DNA of 64,000 bases. Source: Kwoniella bestiolae CBS 10118 (taxonomy: Eukaryota; Basidiomycota; Tremellomycetes; Tremellales; Cryptococcaceae). The stretch spans positions 1,550,001 through 1,614,000 of the forward strand of contig NC_089244.1 of the NCBI RefSeq assembly GCF_000512585.2, in the 5' to 3' direction. Shown here one piece after another: positions 34,488 to 44,717 of the stretch. The position numbers and the translations under genes are program-made. How positions within the stretch are numbered: the first letter of the stretch is position 1; each line of letters starts with the position of its first letter. The notes beneath the pieces are model-generated. The model saw nothing but the letters and a program-made list of their open reading frames with translations. It was not told the DNA's origin and did no database searches.

Positions 34488-35487
34488 TGTGGGGAGAGGA
34501 TGATGAGATGTGATGAAGGGTTGAATGAGTTTACGAGCCTGAGACGTATAGGTAAAATAGACAAGAGGATGAAGGGAGCTGACGTGATGATGTTGGAGAT
34601 GATTTGACAAGAAAGTGAAATTGCGATAAGCTGATGCGAGAGAGCGTCTGAAGGGGTAGGTCGTAATGAGAGTAAGTAGTCAGGAGGATTGACAGTCTAA
34701 GGATGAAAACGGAAAGAAGACAAAAGAAAGAAGAAAACGAAATGTGATTGATTGAAGTAGGAGGATAGAAAAGGGAGGTGATGAGCAAGTTGTGATCGTG
34801 GTGCGAGGTTGATTGATCTTCTACACCGACTTGCTCATAACAACCAGCACATAGCCCACCTTGATCCATCATAGGTCATCCATCATACATCACAGCAAGT
34901 TTTTATTATCAAATGCAAGCACAGTAGTCCTACTGTACGCTCGTGTAGCTGAAGAATAAGACCGCAGTACCTCCGGGTGCATATTGGTGTGAATGTACCA
35001 TCATCCGGTCCACCCATGCCATGGATATAGCGTACAATGCCCAACAGACCAAGAAAGAAAGAGGCAAAACTACTACATACGGTGCGCGATTGATTTTGAA
35101 CAAAGCTCACGTCAGCTCATGCGAAACTGTACTTCACGAAGCTCGCCTCATTGTAGTGCAAGTATTGGTGTGCATGATGAAATGAGTGTCAGGCAATAAC
35201 TAAAAGTACGTCAACAATGGAAAAGACCAGCTTTTGGAATGCTGAAAGTATTCCACACTAGTATGTATTTGCAATAACACCAGGGCCACCTCAGGCAAGT
35301 AACACTGCGACATGGACCGCAATGGAGTGGCGAGGCGAGAATGACTAACTCGTTGCGTTATATCTATTCGAACAACCAATACAATACATAAACCCTCAAA
35401 CTCCTAGCGTTTGTCCCCAGCTTACTGTGAAAGTTCACTACTGTATCTTGGCAATTTGTCTCCCACTCCCATACGAGAACCTATACC
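34488..35487. other. Intergenic, about 1 kb, promoter side of two divergent genes
   Basis: Holds the leader of the kinase-like gene and the promoter of the first small-family gene, with a TATATCTA at 35359-35366. No gene supported. Confidence 0.5.
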
Positions 35488-36087
35488 ATGCCCTCGTTTT
35501 CATCTGAGGAACCAAGTTCTCAAATCTTCTATCAAACACTCACCATACCTGATCCGTCCAACGGGCAAGAACCAACCAAGAAGGAAAGTACGTTCTACCA
35601 AACACCCTTGTTGAGATATGATATACCAGTCTTAGCCTCAGCGAGACTCCTCTCGTCAGTCTGGGTGACTAACGATGTAACAAACAACACAAAGACAGTC
35701 CACAGGGTATGTGTCGATACCTACCCGACTACTTCCACACTTGACGGAGACCTCTGCGAGAAGACCAGAGATGTTCTCGACTATTCAGCAAGACTGTGGG
35801 AACATGCTCAAGACATGCTAGCCTCTCAGGGAGATGACACAGACGATCAGCTGAAACTGTTAGCTATTCATGTCATCACTAGATCAACCCCTTTCAATCA
35901 TCGAAACGGTCATCACATGAAAAGACGAGACGAGATTGAGAAGTTGACAGGAATTAGTTTCGATACCGGTCTGCATGAAATGAAATCTGGGACTATAGTG
36001 ACCAATCCTGAGGATAAAGAGCATAAAGCCCTCAAAGCAGCTAGTACTGGTCGAAGGACAGAAGCTCCTTCAACCAGTACATTATAA
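35488..36087 (+). CDS. Small-protein family member A (unknown function)
   Basis: Intronless, 199 codons, not a family I recognise. It shares three blocks with the genes at 36.4-37.0, 38.1 and 48.8 kb: an N-terminal IFYQTLTIP block, a central LLSSVWVTND...VHRVCVDTYP block, and a C-terminal EIEKLTGISFDTGLHEMKSG block. There is no signal peptide or membrane helix; it is polar and probably cytosolic. A TATA-like TATATCTA lies about 120 bp upstream. The DNA of block 1 (TATCAAACACTCACCAT) is identical over 17 nt to member C, so divergence there is recent or constrained. Confidence 0.7.
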   Translation: MPSFSSEEPSSQIFYQTLTIPDPSNGQEPTKKESTFYQTPLLRYDIPVLASARLLSSVWVTNDVTNNTKTVHRVCVDTYPTTSTLDGDLCEKTRDVLDYSARLWEHAQDMLASQGDDTDDQLKLLAIHVITRSTPFNHRNGHHMKRRDEIEKLTGISFDTGLHEMKSGTIVTNPEDKEHKALKAASTGRRTEAPSTSTL

Positions 36088-36414
36088 TGTGATGCGATAA
36101 CGCGTCTGTACCGTGTATACTGTAGACCCGATGATTGCGGTCGACATCATACAGTACTTATGCATTCATGACGGTTTCACCCAGAATTCCAGATCCTCAC
36201 TCAGCACTCTCAATTTGGCTTAAGCTGCTTTCCTATCTCTGAGCTGATCCGCAGTGCAATTCGTCCGTAGAAAATGTCGAACAGCGATATTCAGCCTCAT
36301 GCCATGCTCGGAAAACTGAGCTGTAGGGAGGTGCGTACATGACCGATTGGCAGCACCTTACCCACAATTCATACGTAGAGCACACGAATATACTATCGGC
36401 AAACGGTAACTTAT
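36088..36414. other. Convergent gap between family members A and B
   Basis: About 330 bp; nothing else seen. Confidence 0.45.
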
Positions 36415-37018
36415 CTACCTGTCATCTGAGACTTTCAACCTCTCGCGAGGCAACTTGATAGCTTGATAAGCTCCATTATCTTCTGAGTTGCTCATGACCG
36501 AACCGACCGGAAGGTCATGTAGATGAGTCCCAAAATCGATCGCTATGGTTTCCTTCAAATCTCCAACAGAAACTGTTTCATGTCCGATATTGAGTCTCCG
36601 TGCCCGTATGCCACTGTCCGTCACCATCTTATTGAATTTACTCGGTTCCTCAGCTGCATGACCACAAAGAGACAGGATTTCCTCAAATTGCATTTGACCG
36701 ACGTACCAGAATTTGGCGGCATTGAGAACTGTCCTAACCGTTTTGTGCCTTTGGTCCCCAGTGCAGGCCGTCTCTCCTTGTTGGGATCTACGCATCGTAA
36801 GATCCCCTATGTAAAATTGTGTCCGATTCGGTGCGATCGATCCACACGCAAGTGGATATTCTTGCGCCTTCTTCGTCCTCGTACATGCTCTTCTCACCAT
36901 CTTCGCTTAACTCGTAAGTCTTTGTAGGAGTCAGCTGGAATATGCTTTGCTGTTTGCCCTTGGCACTAAGTGTTTGGTAGGTGAGTATTGTTCCTGCTTG
37001 GGGCACTGAGTCGGACAT
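36415..37018 (-). pseudogene. Small-protein family member B, broken by a stop and a frameshift
   Basis: The first part (ATG 37018) reads TILTYQTLSAKG and ARISTCVWIDRTESDTILHR, matching blocks 1 and 2 of the family. An in-frame TAG at 36790-36788 falls where relatives have the Tyr of VDxYP. The rest continues in the +1 frame (GETACTGDQRHK through DLKETIAIDFGTHLHDLPVG to a stop at 36415-36417) and matches block 3. No intron with usual ends restores the frame. So it looks like a recent pseudogene or an assembly error; each half is still well conserved. A TATA-like TATAGATAAAA lies about 95 bp upstream. Confidence 0.65.
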
Positions 37019-38055
37019 TTTGACAAACTACAATCAGCGCTGTATGAAAAGTCGACCTGATTCGAGTTGGAGGAAGGATCTTGCACAAGCCGAGATTCGA
37101 CTCTGAAAAGGTTTTATCTATACAGCGGGAGGAGCCTCGCCGCTCCCTGTCCAACAACGCACCACAGTGACAGTACGAGCACAACAACCGAGGTATCTCC
37201 CTTGAGAGATTGTCCCTCGCTGTACTCAGTGATGGTCCGTCTGTTGCTTGATCAAAGCAGACAAAGATTCTTTCAACCTTCAAAATCAGAGGTCATTACC
37301 CTAGCGAGCAAGATTCTTCCAAAAATGACCTGGTGACAGGTCTTTTTCTTTGAGATGGCTTCCCGAAGGTAAGGCTGTTTTAGACCCCAGCAAAAGAAAG
37401 AACGAATGATCGTGTGGAACAACGATGTACAGTCGGTCTGCCCATCATTCGCTCTACCTGCTATTCCTCCCTGACAACCCCAATACCTATCGAACGCCTG
37501 AGATCTTGGGGGTCTTCACGGTGATGCGTACTTTGAGTTAACCTCCCAATATGTTCATGACACGCATACACACAAAAAGACAAGGTGCTCCACTATACAT
37601 GACGTAGTAACATCCTTTGACAAAGCGCGTTCTCAAGCTTCCTTGGCCCAAACAGTGTAATATATCCCTTTTCGATCTTCGATTTACTGTACAAATTCCC
37701 CAGCAAAAGAAGGAACACTCCTGCACAGCCTGTTCTTTTTCCCTTTCCCTTCAACACCCATATTCCAATGCCCCCATATATCATCATCCTTCCACGAAGG
37801 GTGAAGCGTAAAGCGTGCAAAAACGGAAGAGTCACGGAGCGTCACTTGAGGATGTCTCAGCAATACACACGACAAGGGATTCATGTCCCCCCTTGGGACG
37901 GAGATGGAATATCGTCTGACTTGAAAAAGCTTGACTTGGAGCTCTTGGGATAAGCTGTCTATACTCAGACCCAGACAGGTCAGACTATATAAAGAAAGTG
38001 CTACACTCATTTGTCCACTGATTAGTCACCCGATAATGCAACCCCACATCGCACC
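37019..38055. other. Intergenic between family members B and C
   Basis: No gene supported. A near-identical 19-nt motif (CCCCAGCAAAAGAA followed by A/G GAAC) occurs near 37386 and 37697. TATATAAA at 37986-37993 is a good TATA box for member C, 63 bp before its ATG. Confidence 0.5.
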
Positions 38056-38682
38056 ATGCCACTACTTTACCCAGTCCCAAAATCAACCATAACCTATCAA
38101 ACACTCACCATTCCCGCCTCATCAACCGGCGAGCCAGAAGGGAAAGAAAGTGTATTCAAGCATGAACCCCTGCTAATCCACGAGGATACCAACCAACCAA
38201 AGATACTATCATCTACCTGGATAAATAGCGATGCCTCCACGAAAACCACGACGGTAAATAGAGTATTGGTCGATTTGTACCACCGTCGACCTGACCCAGA
38301 CTCGAAAAGAGATGAGGAAATGATCAATAAGACCTCAATGGTATCACTCACATCGGCAAAGCACTGGAGAAGCGTTGAAACCGAAAGGATGTTCACCAAC
38401 AGAGATAGCGGTTCTCGAAATCCCCCGGATTATCTTACGGCCTGCGGCACCGATACAATGGCAGTTCAGAACGCTCAGAACAAGATACTGTCACCTCTCG
38501 GACTCAGTGTCCAACATGGTACAGTTCCAAGGGGTGAGATGGAAAGGCTGACTGGGCTCAATTTCACAAATGGGTTGCATAGTACTCACATTGGAAAGGT
38601 CGATACGGACAACTCAGAGAGGGAACATAGTGTCAGAAAGGTAGATGTACCCCTGGCGAATGATGATCACACAGATGCGTAG
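38056..38682 (+). CDS. Small-protein family member C (unknown function)
   Basis: Intronless, 208 codons. It carries STITYQTLTIPASSTGEPEG, then ILSSTWINSD and TTTVNRVLVDLYH, then EMERLTGLNFTNGLHSTHIG, the same block order as members A and D. It is closest to A in block 1. The middle (about residues 80-145) is variable between members. No membrane segment or known catalytic motif is visible. A canonical TATATAAA stands at the expected distance, suggesting a regulated rather than housekeeping promoter. Function unknown. Confidence 0.72.
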   Translation: MPLLYPVPKSTITYQTLTIPASSTGEPEGKESVFKHEPLLIHEDTNQPKILSSTWINSDASTKTTTVNRVLVDLYHRRPDPDSKRDEEMINKTSMVSLTSAKHWRSVETERMFTNRDSGSRNPPDYLTACGTDTMAVQNAQNKILSPLGLSVQHGTVPRGEMERLTGLNFTNGLHSTHIGKVDTDNSEREHSVRKVDVPLANDDHTDA

Positions 38683-38926
38683 TTGGCGCAAGTGACATCA
38701 GGTCGAGGTGTCTGTGCGAATCATACACAGTTCTTACTCCGTAATGCATTTCTCACCTGAGACATGGACGAATTATCTCCGAATGTGGTGATATGTGATT
38801 TTTCATGCGATGCTATAAATTGGGAATGTATGGTGTACTGAATGTTATATGTACGTAGTATCTGAAATATGATAATACAAGATTGCAATCCTCCCCCCTT
38901 TTCTTCAAAAGCATATCAACTCAATG

Positions 38927-41900
38927 CTATATCCTCCGCTGTTCCTTCTGCTCCTGCTCCTCCTTGCTACTGACCAACCACCCCGCCAAATTCTTATGAA
39001 CCAACATCAACCCCAACACCACAGGCAAATACCACAAGCTGGTAAAGAACAATCTCTTCGCAATAGCCTCCGTAGGGGTCTTGTAGAATCTCCAAGAATC
39101 TCTCGTAAATATATAATTCGGTATAGCAGAAGTAATCGCGAAACTCCAATCTACCGATCCAGATAATGGCGGAAGGATCATCGTAAATGGTATCAAAAGC
39201 AGCGAATGTCGTAGTGAGACCAGGGCGTTGAGTTTAGGCGAAAGAACAGATAACATGGGATATCCTGATAGAGCATAGAAAGGGCGAATCATGTGAGAGA
39301 GGGCATTGAAATGTGGGAATTGCCATGAGAATAATAATAGGAATAGACAGAGCGGTGTGATGGGGTTGGGCACACTGCCGTCGAAGGAGTAAGTGGAAGA
39401 TGAGAAAGGTAAGTTGAATTGTAGTGGTTGCTCCTTGCTTGGCCAGAGATGACCTCCTGTAGCTGTCCATCCCATCAAGGGTGTGATCGCCCCTACGATG
39501 GCTCCTATCCAGGTGTTCGATACTGAGAACCTCTTCATCGGTGTATAGATCCCAGCGTAGAGTATCAGATTGCCGACACCCAGAGCAGCAGTAGTGGGAT
39601 TACATCCATACCATAATATCGTACCGCCAAGAACAGTGCAGGTAAGCCCAAACATGAATGCGTGGAAGGGAGTGATCTTCCGCATGCATAGTGGTCTGAC
39701 TCTCGTTCGAGGCGTCTGCGCATCAATGGGTATTTCGAGAATTTGGTTGAAAGTATTGGCTGCTGCTGAAGTGAGGAGTGTACCGATGGTGAGGTTGAAA
39801 AGGAGTGGTATCGAGAGTGGCAGAGGGGACAGGGCGAGTCCAGTGGTAGCGGTAAGAGTCATGAGGATAGTCAGGTTTCGCTTGGACAGTTGAGAGTATA
39901 CCATCAACAGTCGTTTGAGGTTGAGTGGGGTGAGCGGTCGATAGGCCGATAAGGGAGCTGCCGGAGATGTGACATGAGGAATAGGAAGGTTCGGTAAAGC
40001 AGGTACAGGAGCGTTGGCAGCTCCGTATACAGTCTTGAACGGTGGAGAGTATGGTGCAGGTTGGGAAGTGAAGAAGGGACGCTGAAGGGCTGAAGTATGG
40101 TTTTGGCGACGCTGGGAACCGGATGAAGATGCCTTGACAGCTGCCCTCTCTATCGATGAAGCGCTGGCGCCAGGAGCTTGGATGGCTGGAGCTTCAGCTG
40201 AAGACGAAGCACTGACAGCGGCAATTTGAGGCGGCGGAATACCTTCACCTTCAGAGGGGGGAGCGGGGTCGATCACGGTAGGTTCACCGATTTCGATCTT
40301 AGCGAGTTGTCCTTCCACCATCTTCCTGAACTTTCCATGTCTTCTAGTGATGAGGTCGTGATATGTTCCATCTTCGGCGACTGACCCACCGTCGAGCAAA
40401 ACTACCCTGTCGGCAGATGCGATCGATGATAATCTATGGGCGATGAGGATGACAGTGATATCTGAGTTTGCGAAAAGATCGTTTAAAGCGGCGTTGACAG
40501 CTCGTTCAGATTCTGAATCAAGGGCAGAGGTCGCTTCGTCCATGAGAAGTACCGATGGATTACCAACAAGGGCTCTAGCAATGGCTATACGCTGTCTTTG
40601 TCCACCGGAGAGACTGTTCTTATTGACTAGAAGAGCGAAAAGTTCAGCTTATTCGATGCCCACAAATGGTTGACAAGAAGCTGACTTACTGATAGTATCA
40701 TATCCCTGAGGGAGGTTCTCAATGAAATCACAATGAGCGACCCTAGCAGCGCGTTTGACTTCCTCCCTCGTAGCGTTTGAGTGTCCATACGCAATATTCT
40801 GTTCTATCGTGCCGCCAAATAAGATTGGATCCTGAGGGACGATACCGATTCTAGATCTCCATGATTCAGGAACGAACTGCTTGATGTCTTGACCATCAAA
40901 TGATACTGAACCGGAAGTAGGATCGTAGAACCTGAGCAAGAGAAGTTGGATTGACGATTTTCCGGAACCACTTCCACCGACCAGAGCTATTCTTTCACCT
41001 TTATCTATTCTGAGATTCAGGCCGTTGAGCACTTTCGCATCAGGTCTTGAGGGATATGCAAAATCTACACCGCGTAGTTCTATTGATCCACTTCGTGATT
41101 TAGCGATTTTTTCACCTTCACCCAGGGGTATAGGCGGTGGTAGCGCATGTAATCCGATGATACGTTGAGAAGCTCCTACACCTTTCATCAGACCAGTGAA
41201 GAATCCAGCGAGGGCTATATACCATATGGAAATCAGCGTCCTAACTTGTTACCCATCGGCATGTTGAGTATAACTACTCACTGTTCAAACTCCATTCTAT
41301 CCAGTTGACATAGATAAACAACGAAGTCATATCTCCCACTGTGATTTCTCCTCTCTTCACCAACACACCTCCATAGATCAACAACCCTATCATCCCAATA
41401 TCACCAGCAACCTCGTTAGCACCCTGGAACACCCCATTCGCCATTGTCTCCTTTTTCTGCAACTTATACACCCCATCTACCTTTGATGCGTACAAGGTCC
41501 GTTCTGATAATTGGGTATTCGAAGCGGTAACAGTCCGATGAGCCGATAATCGTTCTTCGGCCAATTTCGACATTCCTCCCATGGCTTCCTGAGTTTTCAG
41601 CGATAATTTTCTGATAAATCGACCGTAAAAGAAGGTACCGACGGCGATAGGTGGGATGATACAGAGCATGACGAAAGTGAGGGTTGGTGAGATGAGATAC
41701 ATCGCTCCAATACCTGCTCCAGCGCCTAATATGGCTTTCAACCCTTCACCCAAATTCTCACTTAGACTCTGTCCCACTATGGAAGTATCCTGACCTAATC
41801 GAGAGAGAGCATCTCCGACACCGGCGGTTTCGATATGCGAGGGCGGTAGGGAAAGGTATTTGCCGTATGTTTGGTTCCTACGTCGTGAGGTTAATAGTAT

Positions 41901-42692
41901 CAGGAAATTAGCAAATCCAGCAGAGAAATTCATGCATATATCCGAGGGAAGGAGAGCTCACCTGATAGCAGCGACAGTCCTCTGACCAGCCAATCTCAGC
42001 GCAATACTCCTTCCAGAGTTTGCAGCTGCCCCAATCAACAATATGATCGCCAATGCACCAGTAGCTTGTTCAAGTGGTAAACCAAGTAAGAGCGTGGCAT
42101 CCGAACCAGGAGTAAAGAAATCTATTATTCGACCTATGACCCACGGTATCGAGAGATTCACTGCCGTTGAGACAGATAGACATGCTACTCCGATAGTCAA
42201 GAGGGGCCATTGGGGTTTAGCTAGCGATAGTAATTTCAGGATAGACGATGCATCGGGTTTGGGATCTTTGCTTGATCCTCCACCTGATGTAGACGGTGTG
42301 ATATCGGCAGTAGCGGATGGTGGGGCTATAGGAGCTAGAGGGTGAATAGGGATTGGTGAAGGTGCTTTATCCTTTTCTTGCAATTCATCTTCTTCTGTAG
42401 ATTGTTGGATGGAGCTGGATTTGGAGGTGCTGGAGTTGTACCGTATCTGTGTGTATGGTGATGATGGGAATATGGTCGAGGGGAAAGACGATGATGGTCG
42501 AGATGATGAAAACCCAGTTCTTATCCTAGCACATCCTGAATATGTTGATAGTAGCCGTATAGATGATGATGTTGATAGTCCAGATGTATGAGCAAGAGCA
42601 GGTGCAAAGGCAAGGGAGTGTGCAGAAGGCCGTATACGGGGGATGGTCAGGACGAGGGACCTCGCCAATCCGAGGCCTTCTCGAGCTGCCAT
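38927..42692 (-). CDS. Fusion of mitochondrial half-size ABC transporter (MDL1/ABCB10-like) and heme O synthase (COX10)
   Basis: Exons are 42692-41962, 41877-41282, 41214-40690 and 40626-38927. A Ser/Arg-rich presequence (about 90 residues) precedes six-helix membrane segments and an NBD with Walker A GGSGSGKSS, Q-loop IGIVPQDPILFGG, signature NSLSGGQRQR, Walker B LLMDEATSALD and switch IAHRLSS. The same last exon then runs with no stop and no in-frame ATG through a Ser/Ala/Pro linker (about 40290-39950) into a full farnesyltransferase: NTFNQILEIPIDAQTPRTRV with RPL (the first prenyl-diphosphate Asp motif region of COX10), ILYAGIYTPMKRFSVSNTWI and SWQFPHFNALSHMIR. COX10 turns heme B into heme O for cytochrome oxidase. 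The protein is about 1,180 residues. Whether it is cleaved is unknown. Confidence 0.88.
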
Positions 42693-43070
42693 CTTGGCGG
42701 GAGGGGGTGGCGAGGACCAAGGGGTGAGGGCTTAGTAGCCAGCCGAGCTATGTGACAGGGTTGATGGTGACGAGGTGTATAATAGCAATGTTGATGAGAT
42801 TTCAACATGTCAAATCGGCATACTGTTCTGACTTTTTAACCATGATCAACCCCAGCTGAGATTAATTCCGAAACATGTTAATTTAAATGAGTAACCCATT
42901 TTATATCATAAAGGTTAAAAGGTTAATTCGCAAAAAGTTGAAAGTCAATCCCTTCTGTGTTTTGTGTTGCAAGCTACTTTGACAATCTTTAATCTTTCCC
43001 ATAGCCATCATCAACTACAAGTGCTCATTGCTCAACTCGGGACCAGCTAATCTGAACTCACTCATTCACA
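42693..43070. promoter_or_regulatory. Divergent promoter between the ABC-COX10 fusion and UTP11
   Basis: About 380 bp. An AT-rich stretch at 42830-42960 holds several TTAACC/GGTTAA copies in both directions. Confidence 0.4.
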
Positions 43071-44396
43071 ATGGTCAACTCATCTCTCAAAAGTGAGTCA
43101 GCCATGTCCTCGATGCCCAATTTCCCTTTGATGCCGCTCATCTCCATGCTGATGCCTCTGTTTTTTTGTCCCCTGTCAGACGCGATGTCCCGTCGCAATC
43201 ACAAAGAACGTTCCCAACCCGTCCATCGAGCCCGACTAGGTCTCCTAGAGAAACACAAAGACTACGTACTCCGAGCGAGGGACTACAAGTCGAAGCAAGA
43301 TCGAATTCGGAAGCTGAGAGAGAAAGCAGCGTTCAGGAACAAAGATGAGTTTTACTGGGGGATGATCAAGGCCAAAACGGAGAATGGGGTTGAGACGAAG
43401 GATAGGGGGAATGTAGCGTTGAGTACGGATTTGGTGAAGATTTTGAAGTCTCAGGATGCTGGGTATGTTCGGGTGCAGATTGCGAAGGATGAGAAGGTGG
43501 GTTTGAGGTGTCTTATCAAAGTCAAGCTTATGAGATACTGCGTTGATGCTGATATCTATATTTGATCTGGTAGAAAGTTAGAGATCTCAAAACTCAACTG
43601 CAAATCACCGCCTCTTCTTCCATCGCCGGACCAAGTAATAGCTCAGATCCAAACTCAGAATGGGACGCAATAGCAGAACTAGCCGAAGTCGAGAAACTAG
43701 CAGAGATGGGTATAGTCCTGAAACCTTCCCACGACGGACCATCAAACAAGAAAGGAAAGGGGAAGGGGAAGGCTCCCTCTGGACATGTGATTTTTGCTGA
43801 TGATAAGGAGGAATGTAAGTTCACTCTTAGCTCCATATTGGAACCTGGACCCGCATCCGATGCATAGTTGATATTTGGATGATCGTAGTTGAGAAGTACG
43901 GTGAATCGAGTGGATCCCACGCCCAGGACGAACGGGTTGTAGAGAACGACACACCAATAGATCTAGGATGGAACGAGCCTCCCACAACTACCAAGAAAAA
44001 GAATAAGCAGAAGGTTGTTGAACCTGTTGAAGAAGTTGATGAAGAGGCTATAGCGGAGGGAGCAAGGGTGAGTGATCCATCATACCCTCATACCCACTTT
44101 GATATACCAACTGTCCCCGACAATATTGAGAAAGACAACACTAACTCTCCACGGCTTGATAGCAAAACCGAATCGAACTCCTATCCCTCCTCTCAGCATA
44201 CCTCCACCGCCTAACCCTCCTCCGCAAAGCAGAGTCGAAACTTGAAACCACAAAATCCCTAATGGGTAAAGGCCAGGCTCGGAAAGTTAGAGATACCCAA
44301 TTTGTAGATGATGACAGTCAACCTGAGAATAAAAATGGGGAGAGGAAGAGGCTGGAGGGGAAGATGTGGAAGTGGAAATTGGAGAGGAGGCGGTAG
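43071..44396 (+). CDS. UTP11: U3 snoRNA-associated protein 11 (Utp11)
   Basis: Component of the small-subunit processome for 18S rRNA maturation in the nucleolus. Exon 1 (MVNSSLK) joins NAMSRRNHKERSQPVHRARL by a GTGAGT intron, then GLLEKHKDYVLRARDYKSKQ, REKAAFRNKDEFYWGMIKAK and NVALSTDLVKILKSQDAGYV, which is the hallmark order of Utp11. Later exons are charged (KKKNKQKVVEPVEE) and end LTLLRKAESKLETTKSLMGK with KGQARKVRD and a basic tail ending ERRR. About four introns. Length (about 290 residues) fits the family. Confidence 0.93.
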
Positions 44397-44717
44397 ATTG
44401 GTCGAAATTTGTGTAGTTTGTATATCCTTTAATTGTATGTATGTATCTCATGCATCGCATCAACGTCGTTCTAAGTGATCGTGGATGTCTTTTGATCGAT
44501 GTTGGGGGCATAACATGTTTGATTCATACTCTGTACTATACACAATTAACAATAACAAACATCTATCCTAACGGGGTATCGTAAAATGAGAAAATGCGAG
44601 AAAATGAAACGAATGTCTTTAGATGAAACAACAAATGTACCAATCCAGGAAGGGTATCTATTCAACTTAAGGTACACTCATAATCAACCGAAGAAATAAT
44701 CATTATGTTGAAATCAC
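44397..44717. other. Convergent 3' region between UTP11 and the GATA gene
   Basis: About 320 bp, AT-rich; nothing else seen. Confidence 0.5.

Noticed and set aside
34531..34872. Extending the kinase-like protein upstream of ATG 34487
   Set aside because: The upstream residues look like translated leader (His/Ser/Phe-rich) and ATG 34487 starts a composition typical of the rest of the protein.
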